Source: Chimonanthus salicifolius
Lineage: Eukaryota > Streptophyta > Magnoliopsida > Laurales > Calycanthaceae
NCBI GenBank assembly: GCA_013350335.1
Contig: CM023534.1
Coordinates: 9,205,542-9,269,541, forward strand
DNA: 64,000 nucleotides
Reading direction: 5' to 3'
Shown: positions 12,501-23,945 of the stretch, one piece after another
Numbering within the stretch: the stretch's first letter is position 1
Layout: every line of letters starts with the position of its first letter
Translations under genes and position numbers: made by a program
Notes under the pieces: generated by a model
Seen by the model: only the letters and a program-made list of their open reading frames with translations
What the model was told of the DNA's origin: nothing
The model's database searches: none

Positions 12501-15500
12501 CATACTATTAATTAATCTCCACGGGGGATTCTTTTTACCACTTGCCCAAACGATAGCATTAGCAAAATCTCTTTCAATAATAAGATTGTCATTTCCACAT
12601 CTAGACTAAAGGAAGAGTGCTCTCCTAATAGCTAATAACTCCGCTTCATTAGACTCTATTACACCAGTAGACTCCGAGAAGGCTAACAACATCATCCCAC
12701 TATCATCATGAACTATTCCCCCATCCCTACCGCGCTCAGTTTTCCCTAGAGGCAGCATCCACACTAAACTTAAAGAAACCGGAATCCAGCTTTGACCATT
12801 TAACATTCACCCTATCCCTCCTACCACCTTCCAAGCACCTATCCGAAGAAAGATAGAACTCATCTATAGAGTAACCAGAGAATTCCTTGCTCAAAAGAGC
12901 ATGATAGGCAATATAGACTTCCCAAGTATCTAACGTATGTGGGATAAAGTAATAATATATGAATTTTTGAGATACCAACAAGAAATTTTATTAAAACAAA
13001 GAGGTATATACAAGTTACAGAATATAGGAGAAATATACTGAGAAACACAACAACAAAATTTATCAGTTCATTTGCAATTTACTAACCTGTGGAGTTGATG
13101 GCAACATGTAAAGGGTATTATCTGGACTCTGAGAGAAAGCGGACACCTCTTTCTCTATGAGATCTTTGGCATTGGTTGATATATCCACAACCACGGCACA
13201 TGCTGGAATTATGGTGCTTGATGCATATTCTCGAGCAGCTAGTGGCTGTTGATCCCAGAAAGCAGCTGCATCCTAGAGCCAAACAAGAAAACAAAAGAAA
13301 TTTACTGGTGTTCAATGAACACAATATACGCCATGTAACTTTCAGAAACAAATTACCTTCTAAAAAACTGTGCACACACAAAATATATAGAAGCATAATA
13401 AATAATCAACTAACTCAATAAAAAATGAGCATCCTTGTAATATCATGTAGCATATCTTCAATGAAAATAATCACCATCAAATAAAAAAATGCATAGTACC
13501 TTGTACCAGTCCAACAATTAAGCCTAACTTGAAAATGTAATAAATTAATAATTAAACTGCACTTGTAACTTTAAAAACCTAGGAGATCGCCTTTGTTTTT
13601 TCCCTGTCTCCAGATGCTGGTTCCTTCTCTTCTTCTTTTTTTGGTGCAATAAAAGAAAAACTACTGAGGTCTTTGTTTCCAAGATCCTCTTTTTGGCCAA
13701 TGCTTAGAGAGAAACAAGTAAAGGAAACAGATAGAGGGATATTTGTAACAGAAGAGCCTTGAACACAGCAAACATAATCAATACTTTAACATTATCATAT
13801 ACAATCAACCTATAAAAAACTCATTCATGGAAAAACAAGTTGATGTCAAAACAAAATATTACATAATTAGTACATAGTGAGAGTAGATACAGTCTTTCAC
13901 ACTAGTGGTAAATATCTTACCATGTTAGCTCGAAGCAAAGCTGTATAGATGGATTCCAGTTCTGATCTGCGAGAATCAAACTCTTCAATCTTTTTCCACT
14001 TTTTCCTCAAAGAATCTTCTGCTTCTTTCCATTCTTCACACAATTTATTCAAGCGCTGTACCTCAGCTGTTAATGTATTCACACTTGCCCTCAATCCAGC
14101 TACTTCTCTTTCTTTGGCCCAGACATCCAGCTGTACAAGAAATAGGACAACCATTATGCTGCCAGTTGAATCAATAAAAGCTAGAGTATCATAATCAAAA
14201 TGCACACTCATCAGTCTCGTAATGGGCCCCACCGACATGACACTGGTGTTTGTTTGTTATTTATGGCATATTGTGTATTCTAAAATAAAGTTGACAAAAA
14301 AGCAGCTTTGCAACTGTGTAAAAAAAATCAGTAAGTAAAGAAGAATGTCTCATCCAAGACGGTGATGTCTCAATACTAATGAAAAACAACATTAAGCAAT
14401 TGAGTGTTGACCAAGATAATGTACCTCAAAATGCCTGAGGCTACCCAAATTCTGTGAAGCAGCAGCAGGAATAGAATCAGATGCAACTCCATCAGTACTA
14501 CCATGCAGGCGTTTAATAAGTTTTTGACTTAAGTTCCGAGCTTCTGCAGCTTTGTTAAGTGCATCTTCAGTAGACACAAACTGTTGCACATGTGCTTTCT
14601 GTGGATGGGCAAAGATAACAGATTTGAATGGCAAGAAATTGTTGAAATAGTTGTTGAGAAAACTTAAGTTTTTATACTGAAGTCCTAGGTTTGGCATTAG
14701 TGGTGTTCACAGGTCGGGTTTAGGCCAGGCTTTGCTAAAAAAAAGCCCGAGCCCAATTATTTTTACCAAAGCCTGAGCTTGTTTGATTAAAGCAAATTTC
14801 TTTTGTAACTGGTACATTTTTTTATTTTAAAAAAATGTTATGTAAATTGAAAATATAACTGTACAGATTGAAAGTATACTTAAATTAAATTTCTATTATA
14901 ATTTAAAATTTCACTTCTGAATTCAATTTCTAACTACTTGAACTTGATAGTCAAAGTTGGCAAACTTCCGTGAAAAGATAATGCCTAGTGATTTTGATCG
15001 TTAAGATCGAGTGACTAGAAATTGATTTTTGAGATGAAATTTTAACATATTTTCATTTTTTTTTTTTGTCTTCTTTCAATTTATACGGTTAGATTTTCAA
15101 TTTATAGAACAAAAAAAAAAAATAATGTGTAAAAAAGCATAAAAGTCTGATGGACCTAGATGAGTTTTAAATAAAAGCCCGAGCCCGGACTATCGGACAA
15201 AAATCTTTGTCCAAGCCTGTTTATTTAGGTCAGGTTCGGACAAATGAACACCCCTATTGACACAAAATACCTGTCTTTCAAGAAGCTGATTATGAGTTCC
15301 TCTTCTGGAGATGTCAAATCCTATCTTCCCATTGCCATTCTCGTGATAATTTAAGCTTGAGCCCACATCAGGAGAAGCAGCATCAGTTACTCTATTGTTC
15401 TCAAATTTGTATCTAGAGTGAAAAATGACCCCCATGAAAAAAGAAGCCCATTAAGTAACTTGTATTAAGTATACAAGCATTTATCAGCACATATAACACA

Positions 15501-18500
15501 AAGATGCATTATACATCAACTAAATAATTATTCATCTATCAAGATAAATAAGAAAGAAGTGCACCTTGGCTTGTAACAAGCTAGATTATAAAGAACGAAA
15601 GAGGAAGATAAATTTGACTTTTAAAATTTATTTAATAGATAAAAGGGGAAAAACTGATTCATGCAATTCATGCAGAATCACATTTAAAAACTATATACTA
15701 AGTGAATGGGAAAGTAAATGGGTATGAAATAAAGAAAGAATAGAGAGGCAGGAGACCTTAAGAGTTCTGCATCAGCTCTGACATCAATTTTCTCCATTTC
15801 TCTGTGAATCAGTGTTTTCAACCGTGAAGTGTATGCTGTAATTGCCTGAAGTAGTAGAGGAGGATTTCTCAATGCATTCATAGCAACAGACCTGACATCT
15901 TCAGGTATCACCCCATCAAAATCAATACCCAACTTGGCAGCTTCTAACTGGGGATTCAAGTGAATACCAATTCCTTCATAAGCCGGAAAAGCACTGCGTA
16001 TTTTTTCAATCATATGAGCTACAAGAATTTCACATGCCCTCCGAATATTCCTTTCTCTAGTGGTTTCTATGAGAATTACATCATCTGAAGACTTGTTGCC
16101 CTTGACTGTCGAGTAAACAGCTTCTTTCTCACTGAGTGAATGAAAATCATCATTTGCATCAGTGGCAGTGTTAAGGCTAGACCTCTGAGCATCCCTTGCT
16201 TGGGTGACATAGTAATGTAGGCGCTTTTGGTACTCAAAAAATATTTTAGCTGCTTCATCACACTGTTGATCATAAGCCTCTAGCATCACTTGCTTGTGCC
16301 TGAATGTCAAAGAAAGAATCACTCAGAAATAATGGTTCAATTATCTGCACCCAAAGAAGACGAGTCCATTATCCACACATTAAGATTGCCCAATCAATGA
16401 ATTTTTGTGGTCCCCAACACTAAGAGTGGACATCAGGTATCCCAGAACTACAATTCATGAATTTCAACAGACCATTTGAACACCTATAGAAAATAAGAAG
16501 TTTTAGAGTGATGTAAAGGCCCTGAAGATGTATTAGATAAGACAACAGTTGACAGGATGCAATATTATAGGAAAATAATATCGTAAATATTGTAAATCCA
16601 GCATCTTCAGATGATCATGACATAAATTTTGCAGCATATCCTGGATGCCATCCAGTATTGATGCATTGTTGGATTGCTGGTTTTCTATTATGGGTCTGCT
16701 CCATTTTAAGATTGTTTGGTACATTCTTCTTCCTGCAGTATCCTGGTCTATTTGGGAGGAAAGAATTGGTAGGACTTTCAATAATAAGACTACTGGAAAA
16801 TTGTAAATTGCTGAAACGCGATGATAAGAGTAGTTTCTTGGCATGTCTGCACAAGGAGTTTCATAATCTATCCATACAATTTGTCAAGCTTGGAGGGAGC
16901 GCTATAATCTTTTTTAGTTTTTCCTTTGTTCTTTCTGCATTTGTAGATGCTGGTTGTTTTTGTGCCAACTCAGCTGTTAGCCAACACTTCCATGTATTTA
17001 TTTTTCCTTCATTAATAAGAGGTACCATTTTCCAAAACTAATTTATGCAGCATACCTCACTTATTCTTTTTACAATTTTTTTAACATGCATGTTCCGTGG
17101 GTACAAGTTACCTGTGCCGAATCTGACACGGCCACATGGTATCCAGATTGATAAATCCAAAAATAAAGGATTCGTGGATTTGGCATATCTGGAAAAAAAA
17201 AATGTTCATTTTGAAGTAAAAACATTTAGAAACAACAATAAAAAAATTAATGCATATGTTTTACTCCAATCAAACAATAAACTTTTTTTTTTCCTTTATT
17301 ACAAAAGAAGAAAAGCTACCAATGTTCGTGCGCATGTGTTTTCTTTTTTCTTTTTTTTCCTCATGCAAATCAATGTCTGCGTAATACTAGATGAATCCAT
17401 GAGAATTCAACATAGAGACATACCCATTTCAATAAATCCTGGTAACACAATATTGTACCACATTTTCTTTCTAATGTAGTTCTAGCCGTTACCATCATCA
17501 TATCACCATAATCACAATAACTAAGTCTGTCTATATAGGTCATCTTTTCAAGTTCTACCTCTCCACTCCATCCTATCAAAAATCAAATTCTCTATCAGTC
17601 CACATATTTATCTCTTCTAGTTCTTCATCATCTGCAAAACCAAAATTCCATCTATCTAGAGTGAGCTTTTCGAATTCTACTCCTACACTTGGTCCCATCA
17701 TAAACCATATGGTGAGTCGCTCAGTTATCTACAAATCCACCTTTTCTAGTTATTACCAATAAAAGAAAATGAAAAGTAGAAATTGCTTCATTTCAGCTAT
17801 CCATTTTTCATGGCCTAGATCACATGACTAGAAATGACTAGTGCCATTGATTTTTGGTATTTAGCATGCTTCTGACCTCCATGGAGCTGATGAGTCCACT
17901 TACTACCACATATTGTTGTTACTACAAAAGTCAAGCTTCTCGGCTGACTTGCACAGGTCAGTCCAGTCTTTTCCCACCACAAAGCATACTTAACATGAGT
18001 TCTAACTTAACTAGAAGAAGACATTGGAGCAAATGCAAAGTAAAAGCAAGTCAATTCCTAAGGAAAATCAGGCAGAGTTGAAGGCCATGTGAATCAGTAC
18101 TGAGGAGAAGGCCAAGATCAGGTCTTATGGGAATTCCAACAAAAATGACCCATTTTATGCAATTTTGTGGGCCAAAGGGGTAGAATGCTCTTTAATTCTT
18201 GGATCAGTTGGGGAGGTGGGGTATAGGGGAATTGTCGTACTAGCATTCTACAATCAGCAAATGAGGCTGTAAATAAGTCACAAATAGATGATTTGTCACT
18301 GGAGAATATGTTAGTCCTATATGAAGTGTATTCATTCAGTCTTATGTTGGTGTTTTTTAGCATTTTGGGTGTAATGGTGTATACATTGCACGGGTAGTAT
18401 TCTTTTCTCAATATCAGTAGAATCAGCATTTGCTAAAGATAATGCATTTTTTTTTTTTTGAATAGTAACTTCATTAATAAAGGAAAAGAAACAAACCCAC

Positions 18501-20732
18501 AGCTAGAAAGAGTAGACACAAACCGCCTACAAACCAGCAAAAAGGAAACAAACAAAAAAAAAGCTACATAAAAAAATTAACAATCTCCGAAGATAAAGAC
18601 ACCTCCTAGCTGGCTAACTCGTCTGCCTCAGAATTTGCCGAATGAGGAACCCAAGCGATAGAATATCCATGACCTAACATAGTATGCCGGATCCAATCTA
18701 CTTTATCCAAATAGATCCGAGGACAAAGTGAACCCGAGACCCAACTAACAACAATCTTAAAGTCACCTTCAAGGATATTCCCAACCGCTCCTAATTCTTC
18801 CAAAGCCGCCACACCTCTCCATAAGGCATATAACTCCGCATCAATAACAGAACCATTGTGAAGCGGTTCCGCAAAAGACAACACTGAACTACCAAGATCG
18901 TTACGATTCACCCCACCATATCCAGCTAACCCCGCCTCTCTTAAACAACTCCCATCAAAATTGAGCTTTAAAACGCCTATCACAGGAGGAGACCACGACA
19001 TAGAAGCACACGTATTCGAATGAGGAAGGGATTGGTCCACCGAATTCCAAGCTCTACAAATATCTAAGATCGTGATTGCCTTGAACTTACCTGAACTAAC
19101 CATCCACCAAGCTACTCTGCACTTGATAATATCAAGAAGATAGAGAACAGAGGTCTCCTTGCCTTTGAAAATTCTGGAATTGCGTTCAAGCCAAACCAAC
19201 CAAACAATGCACAAAACAGTAGGCCCCCAAAGAGATCTTCGAAAAGAGCTTCCACTAGAAACAATTTCTTCATTAAACAAATCTAACCAGGATTTTGGCA
19301 AGCAGAAAGATATCCCTAACTGTTGAAAAAAATAGCACCAGATCTGAGTGGCAAAATGGCAATGAATCAGAAGATGATTAACAAACTCCCCATCCATCAA
19401 GCACATGGGACAAGCATTGACAATCAACATATGACGCACCCTTAAGTTATCTATTGTGAGAATCTTTTCCAAACCTGCCAACCACCCAAAAACCTTCACC
19501 TTGAAAGGAGCAACACCTTTCCAAATTTTCATGCACTAAAAAAAAGGACCAGACTGAGAATCCATTTACAAGGGACCAAGAGTCTATGGACCCATAAATG
19601 TAAATTATGAGTTATGTTGATGCAGAAGCCATCTTAATTGACCCTGCATCATAAATTCTACTGCTAATTTCTACATGTTTCACTAGAAATCAATAATCAA
19701 GAATTTCAAATAAGAATGCACGATTGTCATTCACTTTCTACTGAGACATCATTCCCTGAAACTCAAATGCAACAAACCATAATCTAATGATTCTTATGTA
19801 GATGAAAGCAATCTGTAGTAGTTGGCACTGATGGTGCAGGTGTCCACACCAATACGATCATAACCATAGATGAGTGCAATTTGTAGTTGACATTTGTGGT
19901 GCAGATGTCCACACCAATAACTCAATCATAACCACTGTGAATTTTAGTCACTAGGTTGGGGATGGGAGCTTTATGACCGGAATTTCAATTTCAATTTTAC
20001 TACAAATTAAAGAATGGATTTTTTTGGTAAAGGTATCATCAGAATTTCAATTTTACTGCAAAATGAAAGAATGGAAGAGGGAAAATGAAGAATGGAATCC
20101 AAGCAGATTTATTTTTTTTAAACGGAAAGGTATCATCAGAATTTCAATTTTACTAAAAAAATTAAAGAATGGAATGCAAGCAAGCATTACCGGTAATTTG
20201 ACTTCTCATCGAGCTTCCTCTTCCGCTCTGCCTCCTCCCTCGAGACCTCGAGCATCTTCACCTTCAGCTCTTTCCTCTGCCTTTGCACGAGATGCCGCAA
20301 TCTCACCACCTCTCTCTGTGCAGCTTCTCGTTCTCTCAATACACTCTCCCTACTCTCCGCCATATCATCTCCTGCCGTCTTCTCAAAACCCAATTTGGGT
20401 TTCCCTCTCTCCTTCCTCCTCCCCTTTCCCCTCCCTTCCTCCACTGTAGCACCGTCGCCCGAAACGCTAACATCACCACTACCACTGCTTCCACCGTGAA
20501 CTAGTATATTTCTGCGGATTTTCTCCACTGTTTTCTCCGATTTCACTCTCTGCAGCAAGAAACTCCATACAGGGAGCATGTTGCCACGGCAGATCTTGCG
20601 GAGGGATTCAACGGACGGTAGAGATTTGTTGGAGGAGAGAAATGGGGCTTGTGGGCGGTACCCCATCTCCTTTTGCAGCCAATCCAAGATCGCCTCTGGA
20701 TTAGGCACTGAAGAACTTCCAGAAGACTGCAT
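9577..20732 (-). CDS. AUG5: AUGMIN subunit 5 (HAUS5 homologue), complete, 10 exons
   Basis: Subunit of the eight-protein augmin complex, which docks gamma-tubulin ring complexes on existing microtubules for branching nucleation in spindle, phragmoplast and cortical arrays. Exons in coding order: 20732-20191, 16299-15757, 15412-15271, 14598-14425, 14130-13921, 13272-13087, 11961-11802, 11136-10941, 10326-10194, 9708-9577; all introns are GT-AG and phases join, giving 805 aa, close to the family length. N-terminal hallmarks are [15 protein letters not shown] (about 12-26) and [20 protein letters not shown]. Later blocks include [54 protein letters not shown] and a C-terminal [20 protein letters not shown]. 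Charged coiled coils dominate. The ATG is the first in frame and matches the conserved MQS start. Introns 1, 3 and 6 hold transposable elements, yet every splice site and the frame are intact, so it is probably functional. Confidence 0.96.
10327..10940 (-). other. AUG5 intron 8 with CA-rich stretch
   Basis: An ordinary intron. On the plus strand it has a run of GCACA/CACAGG words at about 10550-10620, which creates short open frames with no recognisable protein content. Confidence 0.5.
12172..12985 (-). mobile_element. Decayed LINE 3' fragment in AUG5 intron 6
   Basis: Read on the minus strand, 12985-12420 gives broken pieces of a retrotransposon RNase H domain: [20 protein letters not shown], then [10 protein letters not shown], then [16 protein letters not shown] and [15 protein letters not shown], with a frameshift near 12740 and a stop at 12606. 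Coding-like similarity continues past it ([14 protein letters not shown]). The plus-strand T run at about 12172-12180 would be its poly(A) tail. It has the same orientation as AUG5. It is older than the LINE in intron 1, because its frame is broken several times. Confidence 0.75.
14698..15256. mobile_element. hAT-like non-autonomous element in AUG5 intron 3
   Basis: A 559-bp insert with terminal inverted repeats: TAGTGGTGTTCAC at the left and, reading inward from the right, TAGGGGTGTTCATTTG. It contains GGTCGGGTTTAGGCC-type words at both ends and an AT-rich core without coding capacity. TAGGGGTGTTCA ends are typical of plant hAT elements. The flanking 8-mers (TTTGGCAT and TTGACACA) match only partly. 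Without it the intron would be about 110 bp. A related core (GTGACTAGAAATTGATTTTT) recurs at 57.2 kb. Confidence 0.7.
18447..19545 (-). mobile_element. 5'-truncated LINE (non-LTR retrotransposon), 3' end
   Basis: A minus-strand insert in AUG5 intron 1, in the same direction as the host gene. It ends in a plus-strand T run at 18447-18460 (its poly(A) tail). The flanks share only ATGCA, a weak candidate target duplication. One uninterrupted frame fills most of it, so the insertion is fairly young. The reverse transcriptase and endonuclease parts are missing, as expected after abortive target-primed reverse transcription. Confidence 0.85.
18606..19532 (-). pseudogene. LINE ORF2 C-terminal part: zinc-binding and RNase H domains
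   Basis: A 308-codon open frame. Residues 1-85 match the zinc-binding region that follows plant LINE reverse transcriptases (C41, C44, H53, C58 in CPMC and NHLLIHC). Residues about 188-308 form an RNase H domain with all four acidic positions visible: D193 in NFDGSC, E233 in DAELYAL, D257 in EGDFK and D304 in SEADELAS. The region between is the usual Trp-rich linker ([16 protein letters not shown]). It is a truncated copy of a longer polyprotein, without the polymerase, so it cannot transpose alone. It lies inside an AUG5 intron and needs no own promoter to be transcribed. Confidence 0.9.
19815..19940. repeat. Imperfect 55-60-bp tandem duplication
   Basis: The phrase GTAGTTG...GGTGCAGGTGTCCACACCAAT...ATCATAACCA occurs twice in a row, with about ten differences, inside AUG5 intron 1. 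No function is suggested. Confidence 0.7.
19979..20175. repeat. Triplicated motif adjoining the AUG5 exon 1 donor
   Basis: GAATTTCAATTTTACT followed by AAAGAATGGA occurs three times at spacings of about 60-90 bp. The last two copies are preceded by AAAGGTATCATCA. The final copy ends about 15 bp from the exon 1 splice donor. Read on the transcript strand these are T-rich stretches with TGAAATTC words just inside intron 1. Confidence 0.7.
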
Positions 20733-21136
20733 TTCGAATAAAATTCAGTAAATGGATGGATAGAAGGATCTGAAAAGCTAGGGCTTGGAGGTTCGAATAA
20801 TGCAAGTGATTTTTCGTTTTTTCTTCAGAGACGTGATCGGATGCAGCATTTCTAGATCTGAAAATGAGAAATACGAATAAAAAACAGAGATCAGATTACG
20901 AAATGTGAGCAACCAAAAGTGAAAATTTCTCTCGTTTCTGCAATTCTGCTCTTTTGGATTGGTATGTTTTGTACTGTTGTTCATAATTGGACGGCAATGG
21001 CACTCTTTTTCAGTTTTTCTCTTTTCGAATTGGTAGGGGTGGCAACGGGTCCGGGTACAGGACTACAGGTACGATTACGGGTACGGGTAATGGTGTTTAC
21101 TCCAAGTGACCCGATTTGAATACCAACCTGATCGCC
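20733..21136. promoter_or_regulatory. AUG5 leader and promoter region
   Basis: This segment must hold the AUG5 promoter and leader. No clear minus-strand TATA box is seen, as is common for housekeeping plant genes. The plus-strand word GGGTGGCAACGGGTCCGGGT at about 21037-21056 belongs to a common plant repeat type and bounds the likely promoter. Confidence 0.4.
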
Positions 21137-21145
21137 TTTCACAAG

Positions 21146-21635
21146 GTGCCCATCCTAACACGGAAAAACTCTTTTAGGAAACACGAATTTTAGTGAACTT
21201 CCCATTTTATCCCCATCCGTCCATACAGATTTTAGCGGACTTTTAGAAATCGGTTCAATTTTCAGTGAATTGACTCACCGACTAAATCACTTAGAAATGA
21301 AAATTTGAATAAAGTAAACCGGTCGATACATCAATTTAGACTTTTTCACGTCTCAAGAAATCGGTGCACCGACCAGATCACTTGAAAATGGAAATTTAAG
21401 GAAAGTGATCCGGTCGGTGTATCGATTTGTACTCTTTCATGTCTCAAGAAATCGGTGCACCGACTGGATCACTTTTCTCAAATTTCCATTTTCAAGTGAT
21501 TCGGTCGGTGTACCGATCTAGTGAACCAATTTCTAAAAATCCACTAAACCCCGTACAAACAGATGGGGGCAAAGTAGGAAATCTGAAAAACACGTGTCTC
21601 CTAAAAGAGTTTTCCCGTGTTAGAATGGCCACCCG
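21146..21635. mobile_element. Foldback MITE, 490 bp, 9-bp target duplication
   Basis: The whole element is close to one long inverted repeat centred near 21390. The left arm holds CATCCTAACACGG, AAAACTCTTTTAGGA and GAAATCGGTGCACCGAC; the right arm repeats these as reverse complements. TTTCACAAG flanks both ends (21137-21145 and 21636-21644), a perfect 9-bp duplication. Nine-base duplications with very long TIRs suggest a Mutator-like (MULE) derivative. Two near-copies of CTCAAGAAATCGGTGCACCG lie inside. It sits about 400 bp upstream of the AUG5 start codon. It has no coding capacity. Confidence 0.85.
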
Positions 21636-23784
21636 TTTCACAAGTGAGAGATTCTCGACAAATTGGGCCATCAAATTTACTCATATTGGTTAAACCTTGC
21701 AATGGGTTGAGTGGTGGTAGGTTTGGGTACGGTCTCATCCAGTTCAGGTCTGTTCTAATTTGGGTCTAATTCAAGTCTTATTAAATGGATTAAATCGGTT
21801 TGGGTCTACTTAAACCTCATATGGTTACTCGAACATGACAATAATCACGTAAATTCTATCTACCCATTTATTTATGAGTTCAAGTTTATTTATAAACGAG
21901 GTCAAGTCAAGTGTCGCTTTGGATCAGGTCGGTTAATCAGGTTTGGTCTAACATTGATTCGTTATTCATCTGGGGGAAATTAATTCTTAATCTAAATACA
22001 TTTATAGTAAGTAATATAGGGTGATACATGGGCCAACTTTTAAGCCTGTAGTGAGCCTGTCCTATATGGCTGTATCTAAACAAATGGATTGGAAACATAT
22101 TTGCTCAAAGGCCCAACTGATTTCCTGGATCAGTATGCTGATGGCTATTAGTATGCCCTGGTTGTAATGGACCTGGAGAATTATTCGATATGAACCAGTT
22201 TACAAGAAACCTTCATGGACTTTTGAGGAGAGCCCCTAGATTAAAATATTGATTGAGTTTCAAAAGTAAAACCTAACAACTCTTTGCTTATCTAAGGGCC
22301 CTGCTTAAAAGTTCAAACAAAATTTTGTGAACCAGTTCACAATGGATGATTTCTCCATGGACATAGTGAAAACTGATTCAAGACAATTAAATTGTTACTT
22401 TTTGTCTCTAATCTAGGCCTAAATCTAAACCACATGATTGAAAGCTTGCCCAAGGTCATCTAATCTTGTCAAAACATTTAGCTAAATCGAATTAAATTTG
22501 TTGAAACAGGCTAGCCCCAACTGGGCCTTGAGGAGACATAAGAATCTTCTTTTGTGGACTTCAGAACCTGCACACTTCCCAGGGATGAAAGTCTCAACAA
22601 AATTCAGCAAAAACAGGCCGAACACTGTTTGATTTCACTGGGTGATAATGCCCAGCCATAGTTTAAAACTTAAAACTTGGACTCGACTAGAAATCTTTGA
22701 GAACCGAGTAATTCAGACGAGTTTTTCAACTTAACTTGGGAGAACTCAATAAAATTCGTTGATTCATTTGATTCAAAATATGAGTTAACTTGGTTTGATT
22801 CACCCAAGTTTTTTTTTTTTTTCAAGTTTAAACTATCCCATTTGCCAAACTTGTTGAAGTTCCTTCTGTTGAAACACTGCCTGTGTCATCACATTATTCT
22901 TTCAAGATTCACATCATATAGATAATCCATACTGTTCACTGAATTGGCCCATTATTGGGCTGTTTTACCATCTTAAAGTAGGCACTACTCAGCCACAGCC
23001 CGATCCAATTAATGACCATGGTAATTGGAATGGAATGTCACCATTTTCTACTGCAAGTGTCTTCCTGAGTTCAAAGGTCAGACTAAACTTTCATATGGGC
23101 CCTTAATAGGCTTATATATCCGATGAATTGTCGGCTAACTCCCATTTGGGGCCCGTAATTCTTGTAACAGTTTTGAGATCAAGTTGAACCATTTTCGATT
23201 GTAATGCAACTTATCAATTAATCAACCCATTGATGAGCTTTACAAGTCGACAGATGGATTTGGGCCAATCTCATACATGAGTTCTAAATTTTGGTGAGAA
23301 AACAAATATTGGGCCTTAATGGGGCAAAAGATTTTGGCCAATTTTTGGCTCATTCTGAGTTTTTTTTTTTTTGAAATAAATCCATTTTGGCCTTGTCAAA
23401 AAAGCCTCCAAAAAGATCTGATATTTTACCAAACCTACATATCAACCCTCCCTCAAGATCTGAAATTTTGTGCTTGAAATTTCAGATTTCAACCAATTTA
23501 TAATGGTGGTATTTGATAAAAAAAAAATAATTAGAGCTGCCTATAAAGGTTTTTGTTTTTAATTTGAGCTTAAAGATTAAGTTAGAATGCTTTTACACAA
23601 GAAGGTGATGGTGATGATGCTCTCCATTAAACTATTCAAAGTGGATGCTATCAAATCATTCTAATTCTCACCAATGAATATCAAACATTGGATAAATATA
23701 ACTTTTGATATTTGACCCAACGGTAAAAATGAGTAGAATTGACATTGAGTAGACAGAATTTGACCCAACATTGGTTAGATCAAC

Positions 23785-23945
23785 TAGTTACCTTCTGCCT
23801 CAGAAAGTGAGAGGTCGGTAGTTCGAGTCCTAGCGACATAAACTAAGGGCATCCTGTGTGGATGTGGGGCGTCTCCTCGAGGGGTTTAGATGGGCTTATA
23901 CCGAAGGTGTTGCTTGAGGTACAGAATAGAGTCTGTACAACAAAA
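23785..23945 (+). repeat. tRNA-derived SINE
   Basis: A B-box-like GTAGTTCGAGTCC at about 23819-23831 follows a degenerate tRNA-like head. A GC-richer body (GGATGTGGGGCGTCTCCTCG) comes after it. This is the usual layout of a plant SINE inserted in AT-rich spacer DNA. Confidence 0.55.

Larger units (their letters stand above)
16300..20190 (-). other. AUG5 intron 1, 3.9 kb, rich in repeats
   Basis: The longest AUG5 intron. It contains the LINE fragment at 18447-19545, a 55-60-bp duplication at 19815-19940 and a triplicated motif right next to the donor at 19979-20175. The frame at 16658-17479 (plus strand) shows no known domain and is judged to be chance. Confidence 0.7.

Noticed and set aside
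17045..17479. 144-codon frame inside AUG5 intron 1
   Set aside because: Low-complexity Phe/Lys-rich sequence from T- and A-runs; no domain.
20283..20504. Plus-strand frame opposite AUG5 exon 1
   Set aside because: It is the reverse-complement shadow of a real exon.
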